Positions 22,453 to 35,138 of a DNA stretch of 64,000 nt are shown here, in pieces. Position numbers and translations under genes: made by a program. How positions within the stretch are numbered: position 1 is the first letter of the stretch; each line of letters opens with the position of its first letter. Source of the stretch: Sophora flavescens (taxonomy: Eukaryota; Streptophyta; Magnoliopsida; Fabales; Fabaceae); NCBI GenBank assembly GCA_030762895.1, contig CM061063.1, positions 219,477,223-219,541,222 on the forward strand. The letters run 5' to 3'. The notes below the pieces were generated by a model, which saw only the letters and a program-made list of their open reading frames with translations, did no database searches and was not told the origin of the DNA.

Positions 22453-24440
22453 TCTTCATTTGATAAATAATGAATTATAAGTTTAAAAATATAAATATTC
22501 ATTACTAACCTGGTTCAGAGCTTTAATCTGATCATCGATGTTTCTTTCTATTCAGAAGATGACTCTATTTGTTCCTTCAAACGTTTCTTTATAGACATCA
22601 TCCCCATGTTCAACTCCGTATTGAAATTGCGGATTAAGAAAATAACCTAAAAAAGGATAATATATTATTATGGATGAAAGTATAAATATAAAATTACATG
22701 ATAAAAATAAATTTATAAATTATATCAACATACCGGCAGAACGAAGATCGGAATGCATGTAACTCCATCGCTTGTCTATTAAATCATTATATCTAGAATG
22801 ATAACGAGAATTTTGTCTAATTGCTTGTTTAGCTCTATCAATGACTTCATATATGAAACCCATGGTTGGTTTCTCGTCACCATCAACAAGTCTCAAAACT
22901 TTTACTAAAGGCTCAAACACCTTCAATATGTCTTGGGACTTACTCCAGAATTCACTGTCATTAACAATTGTTCTTGCTTCATATGACGTCCATTTTTCGC
23001 TTTACCAAATTTAGATCGCCTAAACTCTTCGGAGTTGAACATGTTTCTCAGATCTTTCTTTTGCTGTACAATTGCTTGAAGTTGTAGGAACTGCGTTGCA
23101 AATCGGGTAACACCAGGACGGACAATTTCTCTACCTCCAGTATATTTTTTCATGAGATCGACAGTCCATATATGGTTATAGAGAAAATTTGTCACAGTCT
23201 TTGCATCAGTTAATAACTTCTGTACATTTTTCTTTTTTCCTATATTCTCCAAGCAAAGATATAAACAATGAGCAGCACAAGTAGACCAATACAAATGAGG
23301 CCGCTTCTCCATCAGTTTCTAACCAGCTGCTTTCAGTGCAGCTTCATTATCTGTAACCACTTGAACAACAAACTCTTCTCCCACTTCTTCAACAGCTTTA
23401 TCTAATAATTGAAAGTAGTAATCTGTGTTTCTACTAACAACACCAGAAGCATCAATAGATTTCAAGAAAATTGTCCCCTTACTACTATGCACCAAAAAAT
23501 TCATAATATGAGTATGATTGATACCGTCCGTCCAACCATCACACATTATTGTCACCCCTTTTTATTTCCATGTACCTCTCAATACGTTCAACCACTTCTT
23601 CATTTCCCTATATTCATTCTCTAAATATACATCTGAGATTTCATAAGGGGTCGGACATTTAACCCCTTTACCTACCTCAGCAGCTGTAACAATCAAATTA
23701 TGCAACCAAGGAGAGTTAGCTAAATTCATAGGTAAGCGATAATAAATAAAAAACTTGCTTACTGCCTCTCCTAGCTTCCTCCTCAATGTCTTCATGATAC
23801 CCTTACTGATTTTCGGTTGCTTCATGCTTTTGCTCCTCATAAGATCAATATTTGTAGATCTCAACTCCAGAGTAACATCTTCAGGCCTTTCACCCCCACC
23901 AACACTCGCATGAGAGCTCCCACCTTGTTCATATATATTTCCACGCCCTCCTGTTTGTTGTCTAAATTGTTGCCTGCCTTCCCATTCGCAATGTGATCTA
24001 AGGCTTTCCTGTGCAGCAAACCTCATTCGTTCATCAATAAGGTGGTCCACAACTTCATCTTCATCTTCATCTTCTCCTCTCAGGCGTGCTTCAAATTCTT
24101 CTTTTATATTTTTGGAGTCATTTTTCTTTGCTTTTCCTTCAAGAAGAAGCTTCATCATACCTTCTCTAGCCAATTTGCTCACTCTAGCACAACTAGACAC
24201 TTGTCCTTTCATATGTGCTATATGTTGCTTCGCTCTTGTAATGCCACCTTTTATTATCTTGTGACAAAGTTTGCATTCGATATTGTTACGACTTCCGGCT
24301 ACTGGGTTTTCAAAATGCCATCCAATATCATCACTCGGAGCACCATCTAATCTTTGTGTAGGAAATTCTTCTCTTGGAGGCATTGTGTATATTTTATACA
24401 ACTTATTCAATATTTATAAATAAACATCAATCAATATAAA

Positions 24441-24985
24441 CTAGCCTTCAAAAAAAAAAAACTTTAATATAAACTAGTAATTTGCAAAACACAGATAATC
24501 TAATTAATAATTACAGTAAATTATTTAATACAACAAATCAATTATCAACATATAATTTGAACAATAAATACTAGTTAAACATATACTAAACTAGTAATTA
24601 GATTAATATATCAATATATATTTTATTTCCCTCTCAAATTTTCCCTATATTATTCCCAAATCTCAATTAATTTCCCACCTAAAATTTTTTATTAAAAAAA
24701 ATTCCCATCTAAACTAGCCTTCAAAAAAAAAAACTTTAATATAAACTAGTAATTAACAAAACACAGATAATCTAATTAATAATTACAGTAAATTATTTAA
24801 TACAACAAATCAATTATTAGCATATAATTTGAACAATAAATACTAGCTAAACATATACTAAACTAGTAATTAAATTAATATATCAATATATATTTTATTT
24901 CCCTATCAAATTTTCCCTATATTATTCCCAAATCTCAATTAATTTCCCACCTAAAATTTTTGATTAAAAAAAAATTCCCCCCTAA
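24441..24985. repeat. 273-bp tandem duplication upstream of the hAT transposase
   Basis: Units 24441-24713 and 24714-24985 both start CTAGCCTTCAAAAAAAAAAA and are nearly identical through TATCAATATATATTTTATTT and TTTCCCACCTAAAATTTTT. The duplication lies just upstream (minus strand) of the transposase start at 24383, within the promoter or 5' leader region. Confidence 0.85.
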
Positions 24986-25879
24986 AAAATTCCCCCCACC
25001 CAATTCGGTCCCCCCAACCCCACCCCAACCCACACACACACGGCCTCACCCATGGGGACTCACTCCACACTTTTATTTTTTCCCCAGACTGATACCTAAA
25101 CCTAATTACCCATCCCTCTCTCGTCCCTCACCTTTTCTTCTTCCCTTGTCCCTCTCTCGTCCCTCGCCTCTTCTTCTTCCCCTCCTCTGTTTATTTTTTT
25201 TTTCTTCATTTTTCTCCACATCAGAAGCTCCACACTCACTCAAGACGACCCACCAGACGACCCTCCCTCCTCTTCCATCACTCGTCGGCGCCGCGGCTAC
25301 CTATCACCCACCAGACGACCTATCACCCATGGCCATGGGCTCGCGGTTCGCGTTCGCCACTTCGCCCGCCCCTAAACCCAGATCGCGGCCCCCCTCAGCC
25401 CCTCCCCCTCTCTCAGGCTCAGCCTCCCCTCTCTCTCTCAGGCTCCGCCTCGCGACCCACGGCCTCCACCTCACGGCCCTCCTCAGTCACGGACTCACGA
25501 CCTCAAGCCCTCACCCACTCAACCCCACACCCGGAGGATGACGGCAGAGCAAAGGAGGAAAGGAAGATCTTACCTTGGGGTGAGGCTAGTAGATCGGGTG
25601 ATTTGGGATTCAAAGCACAGTGAGCAGATCCACTGGAGGAGTGTGAGACTGAGGAATGACCGAAGAGGTTATATGAATGACAGAATGAGACACTGAGTGA
25701 AGCAGAAGCATAAAGCAGAAAGGAGATAAAGGCAAAAGCAAAAGCCAAAATTTGATCTGAAAAGAAGCAGGTTAGGAGAATAGAATCTATACATTTTGAA
25801 ATCATTTTGTCTGATTCTGAGAATTTGTTTTTTTGCACCTATGAACGGAACTGTTTTGGCTCTTGGTTGAGTTGGCTCT
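24986..25879. other. hAT 5' region, pyrimidine-rich non-coding sequence
   Basis: Low-complexity C/T-rich sequence (CTCTCTCGTCCCTC phrases twice near 25120-25170) followed by GC-richer DNA. A 193-codon frame (24960-25541, plus) is Pro/Ser/Leu-rich from these repeats and is not taken as a gene. On the minus strand this is the presumed promoter or 5' leader of the hAT transposase. Confidence 0.5.
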
Positions 25880-26067
25880 GTTTGGAACTCCGTTGCGGCT
25901 GATGCAGCCGTTGCGGCGTTACGTTGCGGCCGTTACGCCGTTACGTTGCGACCGTAACGAGTGATTTTGAATCACACCGCAATTGCGGCCCGATGCCGTT
26001 GCGGTGAGTCCCGCAACCGCAATATTGCGGCCGCATTAGCGATTGCGGACCGCATTTTGAAACCCTG
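25880..26067. repeat. hAT subterminal GC-rich repeats
   Basis: Repeated TTGCGG, CCGCAA, GCCGTTACG and related phrases (for example GTTGCGGCCGTTACGCCG), next to the terminal TTTGAAACCCTG. The other end (11086-11150) has the same GTTGCGGTC motif. These are the likely transposase-binding subterminal motifs. Confidence 0.75.
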
Positions 26068-26490
26068 TTGGTAATACCCATCTTAGAGTCCCAGGTGAAT
26101 GGTATAATATCTGGAGGTTAAGGGTGCCGTAGAAGGTGAAGCTTTTCCTATGGAGAGTTATTAGTGGGTGCTTACCAACCAGGATGAAGCTTCAAGGCAA
26201 AGGTGTTCTGTGCCCAAGCACTTGTCCTCTCTGTGAAACCAACATGGAGAATGAATGGCATATATATATATATTTTTTGGTTGCTCCCTTGCAAAGAAAT
26301 ACTGGATAGAGGCTGGAGGAGGCAGACGGTTTTGTGGAGTTCATTTTCCCTTTGTTAGAAATGATGTCTGAGATCCACAAGAAAGACTTAGTCATGTTGA
26401 TGTGGTGCTTGTGGAAAAGGAGAAATGATGAAGTGTGGAATGGGGTTGAGAAGGATTTGAAGCTATCAATTATTGAAGCAAGGAACTTAC
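26068..26490 (+). pseudogene. LINE ORF2 middle piece with zf-RVT domain
   Basis: Continues the LINE frame after the hAT target duplication: W-Y-N-I-W-R-L near 26100, then K-L-F-L-W-R and C-P-L-C-E-T with E-W-H, the Cys/His pattern of the zf-RVT domain of plant L1 ORF2. There is a TAG stop near 26130 and a TA microsatellite with a frameshift near 26260. It ends where the minus-strand Copia LTR begins at 26491. Confidence 0.75.
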
Positions 26491-26886
26491 TGTAAACTCT
26501 ATCATACATGAGCCATTAATAAGGATCTTAAGAATTCATAGTCTTCACTAATAGGATGAATAGAAACACTAACCTTTCTCCATGCTTAAATGTTAATACT
26601 TCTTTGTTTGAACTTCAATCAACAATGGAAACTCTTCTATCCATTTCCTTTCTCTTTATGCCTCTAACTTTGATGGAAATTAGGAGACTTTCTTTCTAGG
26701 CAGAGATAGGGAAATGTTTCATTTCCTACCTTTTATAATTGCTTCCATCAAGCAATACATCATTTCATTCATAAGACTCCTTCCCAAGAGTCATAACCAT
26801 TCATTCAAATGTCAAACAATATGTCCTTTCATTCAAATATTAAACCACCACTAATATTTGTCACACACGAGACATTAATTCTTACA
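26491..26886 (-). repeat. Copia 1 3' LTR
   Basis: 396-bp LTR with TGTAAAC...TTACA ends; near-identical partner at 42656-43051. The minus-strand purine tract follows directly (TTCTCCCACTTGG on the plus strand from 26887). Confidence 0.9.
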
Positions 26887-27278
26887 TTCTCCCACTTGGC
26901 TCATGTGACAAAATATAACTTCATGGTTTAATAAGAATCAATCATAATGTGCATAAATAAGGACAAATGTTCATACATTTGTTACATCATAAGTCATATT
27001 TTAGAATAAGAAATACTAAGAGTCTTGGCGGTCATATATCCCTACTTTGACATAGTTCCTTCCATGCACTACTATATTAGTCTTCTTCCTAATATGACAC
27101 TTTCATGGGAAATACATAATATGTCTAACAATAATGTCATTTTAAAGACCATTCATGTTTTTCAACATCATCATTCATAATTGTGCACACATAAGTTTGA
27201 AAACAAAAATTTCAGAAACTTATACATTAATAAGCTTATAGTGTCATACATACATCATTAATGAATTAAAAACATAAT

Positions 27279-30200
27279 TTAACTTTCGCTAGCAGACATA
27301 ATGCCCATTCTTTCAACATGACCAGTAAATGCTTTAGGCGGTAACCCTTTTGTTAAAGGGTCGGCAATCATAAGTTCAGTGCTAATATGATCAATTGACA
27401 CTCTTTGTTTATGAACTTCTTCTTTAACGTCAAAGTACTTTATTTCCATATGCTTAGCACTCTTAGAGTACTTATCGTCTTTTGAAAAGAAGATAGCTGC
27501 GGAATTATCACAATAAATTTTCAGCGGCCTGGCAATACTGTCGACTATTCCAAGTCCTAAAATGAAGTTCTGCAGCCAATTAGCCTGAATAGTGACCTCA
27601 AAGCATGCCACAAATTCAGCCTCCATAGTGGATGCAGCAATGACCGACTGCTTCACACTCTTCCATGATATTGCTCCTCCGGCTAAAAGATATATGTAAC
27701 CAAAAGTGGACTTTCTTGTATCCACACATCCAGCAAAGTCTGAATCTGAATATCCAACCACCTCAAGGTGATTAGATATCCTATAAGTAAGCATGTAGTC
27801 CTTTGTTCCTTGCAAGTATCTTAGAACTTTCTTTGCAGCTTTCCAATGGTCCATTCCTGGATTACTCTGGTATCTACCCAGTATTCCAACTGAAAAACGT
27901 ATATCTGGTCTCGTGCATGCCTGAGCATACATCAAACTCCCAACAACAGATGCATAAGTAATATTTTCCATATGCTTCCTTTCCAAATCATTCTTTGGAC
28001 ATTGCATGAGACTAAACTTGTCTCCTTTCTGAATTGGAACAGGAGATGTTGAGCACTTGTCCATCCTAAATCTCTCTAAAACTTTATTAATATATGTTTT
28101 TTGAGACAAACCCAACAATCCAAGTGATCTATTACGGAATATTTCTATTCCGATCACATAGCTTGCCTCACCCATATCCTTCATTTCAAAATTATTAGAG
28201 AGAAAGTTCTTGGTCTCACTTAACAGACCAAGATCATTAGTTGCAAGCAAGATATCATCAACATACAGAATTAGAAATATAAACTTACTCCCACTGATCA
28301 TCAGATATATACACCGGTCAACGGTGTTTTCCTTAAATCCAAAAGAAACAACAGTATCATTGAACTTAAGATACCATTGTCGGGAAGCTTGTTTAAGTCC
28401 GTATATTGATCTCTTAAGTTTACGTACCATGTGTTCCTTTCCTTTCTCTATGAATCCCATTGGTTGATTCATATAAACATCTTCCTCTAAGTTCCCATTT
28501 GGAAAGGCAGTTTTCACATCCATTTGATGCAACTCTAAATCACAATGAGCTACCAATGTCATGATAATTCTGAAAGAATTTTTCTTGGAAACTGGTGAAA
28601 ACGTTTCTTTGTAATCAATTCCATTTTTTCAAGTAAAACCTTTAGCAACAAGTCTGGCCTTGTAACGTTCAAGGTTGCAATGAGAGTCACGCTTAGTCTT
28701 AAAGACCCATTTACACCCAACTCTCTTGAAACCTTCAAGCAATTCTACGATGTCCTAAACATCATTCTGTTCCATGGATTTAAGCTCATCTTTCATGGCA
28801 TCTAACCATTTATCAGCATTATCACCATTCATGGCTTGTGAAAACGAAACTGGATCATCATCAATTCCTAAGTCATTTTCCGACTCTTGTAGATATACCA
28901 CATAATCATTCGGTATAGCAGATCTTCTTTCTCTTTGGGATCTTCTTAATGATATTTCTTGTGGTTGTTCTATTATAGGTTCATTGTCAACCTCGGGAAC
29001 ATTAATTTGTTATTCTTCTTGATTATTATACGGTTCAATAATTTGAGGAACAACAACTTGAGCAGTAGGAACATAAGTCAAAGGAACTTGTATTCTTACT
29101 TCATTAATCTCTACATTTCGTGAAGCTTCACTCCCACTGGTTTCACCACTCTCAATGAACCTAGCATTCCCAGTTTCAACAATTCTTGTACTATGGGTAG
29201 GACAATAAAATCTAAACCCCTTAGACTTTTCTGGATAACCAATGAAATATCCACTGATTGTTCTTGTATCCAGTTTCTTTTCCTATGGATTATAAATCCT
29301 TATTTCTACCTGGCAACCCCAAACATGCAGGTGCGTTAAACTAGGTTTCCTTCCAGTCCACAGTTCAAAAGGTGTCTTTGGAACTGCCTTACTAGGAACC
29401 CTGTTCAACAAATACATGGCAGTTTTTAAGGCATACATCCACACTGATAAGGGTAAAGATGCATTACTTAACATACTCCTAACCATATCCATTAAGGTTC
29501 GGTTGCGCCTTTCCGATACACCATTTTGTTGTGGTGTACCTGGCATTGTGTATTGAGCACATATGCCACGCTTTTCTAGGAATTTAGCAAACAAACCAGG
29601 GTGTTGTACATTTTCATCATACCTTCCGTAATACTCACCACCTCTATGAGACATTATGATTTTCACCTTTCTGTCCAATTACCTTTCAACTTCATTTACA
29701 TAAATTTCTAAGGCATTCACCGCTTGAGACTTCTCATGCAGTAAATGGACATATCCATAACGTGAAAAATCATCAATAAAGGTGATAAAGTATTTTTCCT
29801 TATCGAAAGAATTAACATCAAAAGGTCCAAATATATCAGTGTGAACTATCTCAAGAAGCTGAGTGCTTCTTGTGGCGCCTTTCTTTGTGTGTTTTGTTTG
29901 CTTTCCTTTAATACAATCCACACAAATATTAAGGTCAGTAAAATCCAGATCTGGAAGGACTTCATTCTTTATAAGTCTTATCATTCTTTCCTTGGAAATG
30001 TGACCCAAGCGCTTATGCCACAAATAAGCAGAACATTCATTCACTAAACCACGTTTAGTGCCAACATTGTGATGCAAGGTCATAAGTGTTTCAGCATATA
30101 GATTATCAAGATTCAATCTATATAAACCATCAATAAGTATACCAGATCTAATCATAAAGGTATGCTTATACAAACTGAAACATCCATTACCAAACTTAAA

Positions 30201-31344
30201 GGAGTATCCAGTAACATCAAGTTTAGACAAAGAAACTAAATTCCTAGAAATATTAGGTATATACAAAGTTTCAAATAAATCTAAATGATGTCCAGTGTCA
30301 AGGATCAAACGAGAAGTCCCGATAGCTTCCACTGGAACTTTCACTCTATTCCCCATGAATACAAACTTCTCATTTGGGCTTATGGTTTGGATCGTAAGAA
30401 ATCCCCGCATCGTATTAGAAACATGAGTCGTACATCCACAATCAATCCACCAAGTATTACGAGGAACTTCAGTTAAATTTGATTCGAAACATACATAAGC
30501 ATTAAGCTCACATTTCTTTTCGAACCAAGCCTTACGTTTGGGGCAATCCTTCTGGAAATGTCCAGATTTCCCACAGAAATGACATTTGTCATTCTTTTCT
30601 TTCTTCTGGATCTTAACGGAGGGCTCATTTATCTTTAGTGGTCCTTTCCCCTTTCCATGTTTCTTATCAGCATTCTTACCAGCTCCTTGATGGTTCACAT
30701 AATGGATTGAGTGACTTCCATGATTCTTAAGTCTCGTTTCCTCTTGAACCAACATACTGTGCAATTCATGCACATTCCATTTATCTTTCATGGTGTTGTA
30801 GTTCATTTGGAACGGACAATAATCAGACGGTACTGAGTTCAAAATGAACTGCACAAGGAAATTCTCATCCACTTCCATTCCCAATGACTTAAGTCTTGCT
30901 GCAATATTTATCATTTCAATAACTCTCATGCATAGTACGAGAACCATCAAACTTCATGGTGGTTAAGGTACTCATTAATGTCCCAGCAAGAGACTTGTCA
31001 GCAGTTTGGGAGCGCTCTTCCACATTCTTCATAAATTCTTTTGCACTTTCAATTTTAGGAAGAGCGGACTTAATGTTACTTGCTATGCTCATTCGCATAA
31101 ACATCAAACTTAGTCTGTTTGACTTTTCCCAAGCCTTAAAATGAGCCTTCTCTTCATTGCTACTAGCATCAGTAATAGCAGCAGGCTTCTCAACTTGAAG
31201 AGCCAAATCAAGATCCATTACACCAAGGTGAAATTGGATTTGTTCACTCCATTCAGAGAAGTTCAGCCCATTAAATGTTGGAACAGACGTAGCATGCGAA
31301 TGTAAAGACATAGGAACAGATACTGCAATTAACACATGCTTCAC
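27279..31344 (-). pseudogene. Copia 1 gag-pol, decayed
   Basis: Domain order on the minus strand: gag (UBN2-type, from 31344), zinc knuckle C-H-F-C-G-K-S-G-H near 30590, aspartic protease (W-W-I-D-C-G-C, where the usual D-S-G is D-C-G), GAG-pre-integrase and integrase (H-T-D-I-F-G-P near 29850; T-P-Q-Q-N-G-V-S-E-R near 29530), reverse transcriptase with intact Y-V-D-D near 28260, and RNase H (D-S-D-F-A-G near 27730; D-N-S-A-A near 27505). Losses: a frameshift near 30940, stops at about 29679, 29283 and 28630, and the integrase S-D-R-G-G-E motif reads S-H-R-G-G-E, removing a catalytic Asp. It is therefore non-functional. The 5' leader lies on both sides of Copia 2. Confidence 0.88.
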
Positions 31345-31646
31345 ATTAATGATTTAAGTCATAAAATAACATACAATCAAATTCAGACAATAAACATTAA
31401 ACATTCAATGCACATTAATGTTCTCCTTTGGGTGATACATCAATGCACAATAAACATAATGATGCTAATACAGTCAACATTATTAGGCAATGAAATATGC
31501 ACTAACTAGAAATATTTACTATCTATGGACATATAAATAAAATTAATAGTGCATTCACATCACCATCAATCATGTCCATTAATTATAAGAACAACTAATC
31601 AACCTTTGGGTGATCCATAAATGCCTTATAACAATGAACTTCAATT

Positions 31647-33373
31647 TGTAAGACTAAGTCCTCATTCATGTTTTGATGTATGACAAACAAAGTGTATTTT
31701 GCATAAGATTTTTAATTTTGATTACGTACTCATTACGTGTTAAGTTGCATGCAAGATCACTCGTCCAACAAAACAAAACTAGCGCACGACCAACACAGGG
31801 AAAATATAAGCGCTCGTCTAATGAAGTGAACCAAGAATGACGTCCAACAAAGTAAAGAGCTGAAGTCCAATGAACAACTAAACAGCTCATCCACTAAAAG
31901 TAAAACAAAGTAAAAAGCTGTCGTCCATTGAAAGAACAAAGGAAGCGCGTCCACTAAAGAAACAACAAAGTAAAAAGCCGTCGTCCACTGAAAGAAAACA
32001 GAAGAGCTCGTCTGCTGACGTGGCACATGAAGCGCATCCATTAAAAGAAATAGAAGAGCTCGTCTGCTGACGTGGCACAGAAGTGTGTCCACTGAAAGAA
32101 ACAGTAGAGCTCGTCTGCCGACGTGGCACAGAAGCGCGTCCACTGAAAGAAACAGAAGATATCGTCTGCTGACGTGGCACAGAAGCGCGTCCACTGTAAA
32201 AAGGAGAGCTCGTCTACTGATAGTGAGACTTGGAGCTCGTCTACTAATGTAAAAGGGGAGCTCGTCTACTGATGTAAAGAGGAGAGCTCGTCTACTGATA
32301 GTGACACTTGGAGCTTGTCTACTAATGATACGCGCTAAGATCTTAATAAGAAGCTCCGTCCACTTACATAGAATATAAAGCTCGTCTACCAGTTGGAGCC
32401 CGTCCAATTGCCTTGTGTTAGCACTCTCGTCTACCAATTGGAGCTCGTCCAATTACCTTGAGCTGGAACTCCCGTCTGCTGACGTGGCAAATGGACATGG
32501 CTATTTTTTTTTCTTCAATTAGACACAGATTTATTACTCTTCAAAAAGACTTGGCTATCCTTTCAGATGGAAACGGTTATATTTCAAGAAGGATGCAAAC
32601 TCTACAAAGATCAAACAGAATCTCATTTCAAGATCAAGAATCAAGAAAGCAGATTTTGTAAATCAGATCCAAATATGTTTTAAATGATCCCAACGGCTAT
32701 AATTTGTCTTCTATATAAAGAGGGATCAAAGGAACACTTTTCAATAACACGTACAATAACAAAAACGCAACGCATTCTGATTGTCAAACTAAGTGCTTTA
32801 TCTCTGAGAAAAGTGTGATAGTAGTTAGAACTTCAATTTGTATTACCAGGCTTTTAGAGTCTTACTTCTACTCAATTCTTTTCGTGAATTAGAGTGACTA
32901 AGAGAGGGTATCTCTTAGGGTTTAACAAGGATAGAAGGGATCCTTGGGTATAGAAAAGCAAGTGTGCTTTCTGGAGATTTTTCAAGCAAGGAGGTTATCC
33001 TTGTGTTGCTGTAATTAGAATTGTGTAATTGCTGATTATAGTGAAGAAAACCACAGAGGTGTGGGACTGGATGTAGGCTTACCAGAGGAGGTAGACGAAC
33101 CAGGATAAATCGGTTTGCGTGTTCTTCTCATCCCTAATCTCCATATACTTGTTAACTTGAATCTTTAATCTGTAATCTGTGTTAAAATCTGTTGTTACTA
33201 GTTATAATTCTTCTTGTCATCATTATTCGTTCCATAACCTAATTCTTGGGAATTAAAATTGAGTGAAAACCAATTTTCTTTAAAGAAACATTGTTTTGCT
33301 TTAAATTGTTGAAAAAGTTTTCAATACCTCAATTCACCCCCCTCCCCTCTTGAGACCGTAGCCACTACCAACA
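31647..33373 (+). repeat. Copia 2 5' LTR with ACGT-box repeats
   Basis: 1727 bp. The part 31900-32480 consists of degenerate repeats of about 50-60 bp containing GCTCGTCTGCTGACGTGGCA and CGCGTCCACTGAAAGAAACAG; the ACGT core occurs at least five times. A TATA-like TATATAAAG follows at about 32710. Long minus-strand open frames here (31757-32452) are repeat by-products. Confidence 0.85.
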
Positions 33374-33374
33374 A

Positions 33375-33386
33375 TTGGTATCACAG
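33375..33386 (+). promoter_or_regulatory. Copia 2 primer-binding site
   Basis: TTGGTATCACAGC lies two bases after the 5' LTR end; the normal initiator-tRNA-Met site is TGGTATCAGAGC, so there is one mismatch (C for G). Confidence 0.75.
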
Positions 33387-33423
33387 CAAAAACTCTTGTT
33401 ACAAAGCTTAATAGCTTCAAGAG

Positions 33424-35121
33424 ATGGCTACAAATGATATCCAGAGTGATGGGGCTTCACTCACTAGACCCCCTGCCTTTAATGGCTTCCAATACATGTA
33501 TTGGAAAGAAAGAATGCTTATCTTTCTTGAGGCTACGGGTTTAGATGTTTTAGATGCTGTTGAAAATGGTCCCTGTGTTCCATTTATTCTTGATGCTAAG
33601 GTAAATAAACAAACTAAACCAAAAGATGACTGGAATGATGATGATAAAAGAAGAGTTGGTTATAATGCTAAAGCAAAGAATATTATAACAGCTGCTTTGA
33701 ATTATGATGAGTTTTTCAGGGTCTCCAATTGCAAAACGGCAAAGCAAATGTGGGATACTCTTCAACTCACTCATGAAGGAACCAACGATGTGAAAAGAGC
33801 AAGGATGAATGCACTAATCCATGAATATGAACTCTTTCACATGAAGAATGGTGAGGAGATAGATGATCTGCAAAAGAGGTTTACACACATTGTGAACCAG
33901 CTAGAAGGACTCGGACATACAATCACAGATGAAAAAAAGATTAACAAGATTATGAGATGTTTGAGTCGTGAATGGCAGCCAAAAATTACTGCAATTGTTG
34001 AAGCAAAGGATCTTGACACGATGCAGATTGCTACTCTATTTGGCAAGTTGAAAGAACACGAATTGGAACTCAATAGATTGAAAAATCATGAAGATAAGGA
34101 TAAAAAGAAGAAAGGACTCTCACTCAAGGCTCATATTTCCAAAGAATCAATAGAAAGTGATGAAGATGAACACCTTGATGAAAGTGAAGAATCCGAAGAA
34201 GAAGACATGGGATTGCTTGTGAGGAAATTTAGAAGATTCATCAAGAAGAATAGAAACAAGAAGCAATCCAGTTTTCCTACCAAAAAGAACACGAACAAAG
34301 GTGAAAGCTCTTCCTCAACAATCAAATGCTTTGAATATGGAAAGCTTGGACACTACAAAAATGAATGTCCAAGGCTACAAAAGAAAGAAAAGTATGAGAA
34401 GAATGACAGCAAGGAAAAGAAAGGAAGAAAGCCTAGAAGAGCATACATAGCTTGGGAAGAAAATGATATGGATTCCACTAGTAGTGAATCTGAAAATGAA
34501 GAAGCCAACCTATGTCTCATGGCAAATCATCAAAGTGATAGTGAAACCGAGGTAAATGATTCCTCCCCTACCTATGATGAGTTACAAGATGCTTTTGATG
34601 AATTGCATGAAGAATATGTTAAAATTGGTAAACAACTTAAATCTTCTAGAAAGATCATCGCAAAACAATGTAGTGACTATACATCTTTACAAATAAAGCT
34701 TAAAGAACTAGAAACTGAAAATTCACAATTACTTGCATCTAGTTCAATTTGCACCAAATGCACTACACTAGAAAAGGAAGTTGACAAACTGAATACAACT
34801 CTATCTAAGTTTACTTTGGGTAGAGATAACTTGAATGCCATATTAGGACAGCAAAAGGGTGTGTATGACAAAGCTGGAATTGGATATAAGCCAATGGTAC
34901 ATGAAAAATCTTTTAAGAAGCTTTTTGTTCCACCTATTTCCTCAACTAGTCCTTTTGTTAAATGCTATTATTGTCTAAAGAAAGGTCATACAGCTGCTAC
35001 TTGTAGACTTAGAAAGAACATTCATGTTGGCATTAAACAAATTTGGGTTCCAAAAGGAACTTATGTTGCTACTAACAATAAAGGACCCAACCAGATTTGG
35101 GTACCTAAAGGAAAAGCATAA
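33424..35121 (+). pseudogene. Copia 2 gag
   Basis: A 565-codon open frame starting at ATG 33424, 50 bp after the LTR. It encodes the capsid/nucleocapsid polyprotein of a Ty1/Copia retrotransposon. The N-terminal 230 residues are UBN2-like, followed by a highly charged region (Glu/Asp/Lys), a first zinc knuckle near 34327 in which the second Cys is Tyr (C-F-E-Y-G-K-L-G-H), a coiled-coil-like stretch (about 34570-34830), a second intact knuckle C-Y-Y-C-L-K-K-G-H at about 34961, and two I-W-V-P-K-G repeats at the end. The stop TAA at 35119 is followed by pol in another frame. The frame is long and intact, but one knuckle is damaged. Confidence 0.85.
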
Positions 35122-35138
35122 AACAATCTATTTTGTAG

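Larger units (their letters stand above)
11607..24383 (-). pseudogene. hAT transposase gene, interrupted and decayed
   Basis: Start ATG at 24383. Residues of about 20-70 form a BED zinc finger (C-K-L-C, then a His/Cys pair) for DNA binding. A catalytic-core region (DUF659-like: M-C-D-G-W-T-D-G and V-V-T-D-N-E-A-A) lies at 23319-23555, and further core at 22720-23312. The C-terminal dimerisation domain is at about 12582-12380 (C-E-R-N-W-S-T-F-S). The tail (12330-11607) is unusual: Asp/Glu-rich, then Ser- and Tyr/Gln/Pro-rich. Damage includes in-frame stops at 23562-23564 and 23316-23318, a frameshift near 22990, and an intron donor near 12681 reading GA instead of GT. The 9.7-kb CACTA sits in an intron between about 22540 and 12770, so splicing would also need to remove it. 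Confidence 0.85.
11086..26067 (-). mobile_element. hAT DNA transposon, with a CACTA element inside
   Basis: Ends are CAGGGTTTTAAATTGCGGT on the left and, read inward on the other strand, CAGGGTTTCAAAATGCGGT on the right. It is flanked by a perfect 8-bp target duplication TTGGTAAT (11078-11085 and 26068-26075), the hAT hallmark. Without the nested CACTA (12796-22452) it is about 5.3 kb. It carries a BED-finger/hAT transposase on the minus strand. Insertion was into LINE coding sequence: removing the element and one TSD copy restores the LINE frame. Confidence 0.93.

Noticed and set aside
24960..25541. Pro/Ser-rich 193-codon open frame
   Set aside because: Arises from C/T-rich low-complexity DNA in the hAT 5' region; no domain, and upstream poly-A/poly-C runs make a real start unlikely.
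31757..32452. 231-codon minus-strand open frame
   Set aside because: Lies inside the Copia 2 5' LTR and reads its internal repeats; the same shadow recurs in the 3' LTR (39038-39519).
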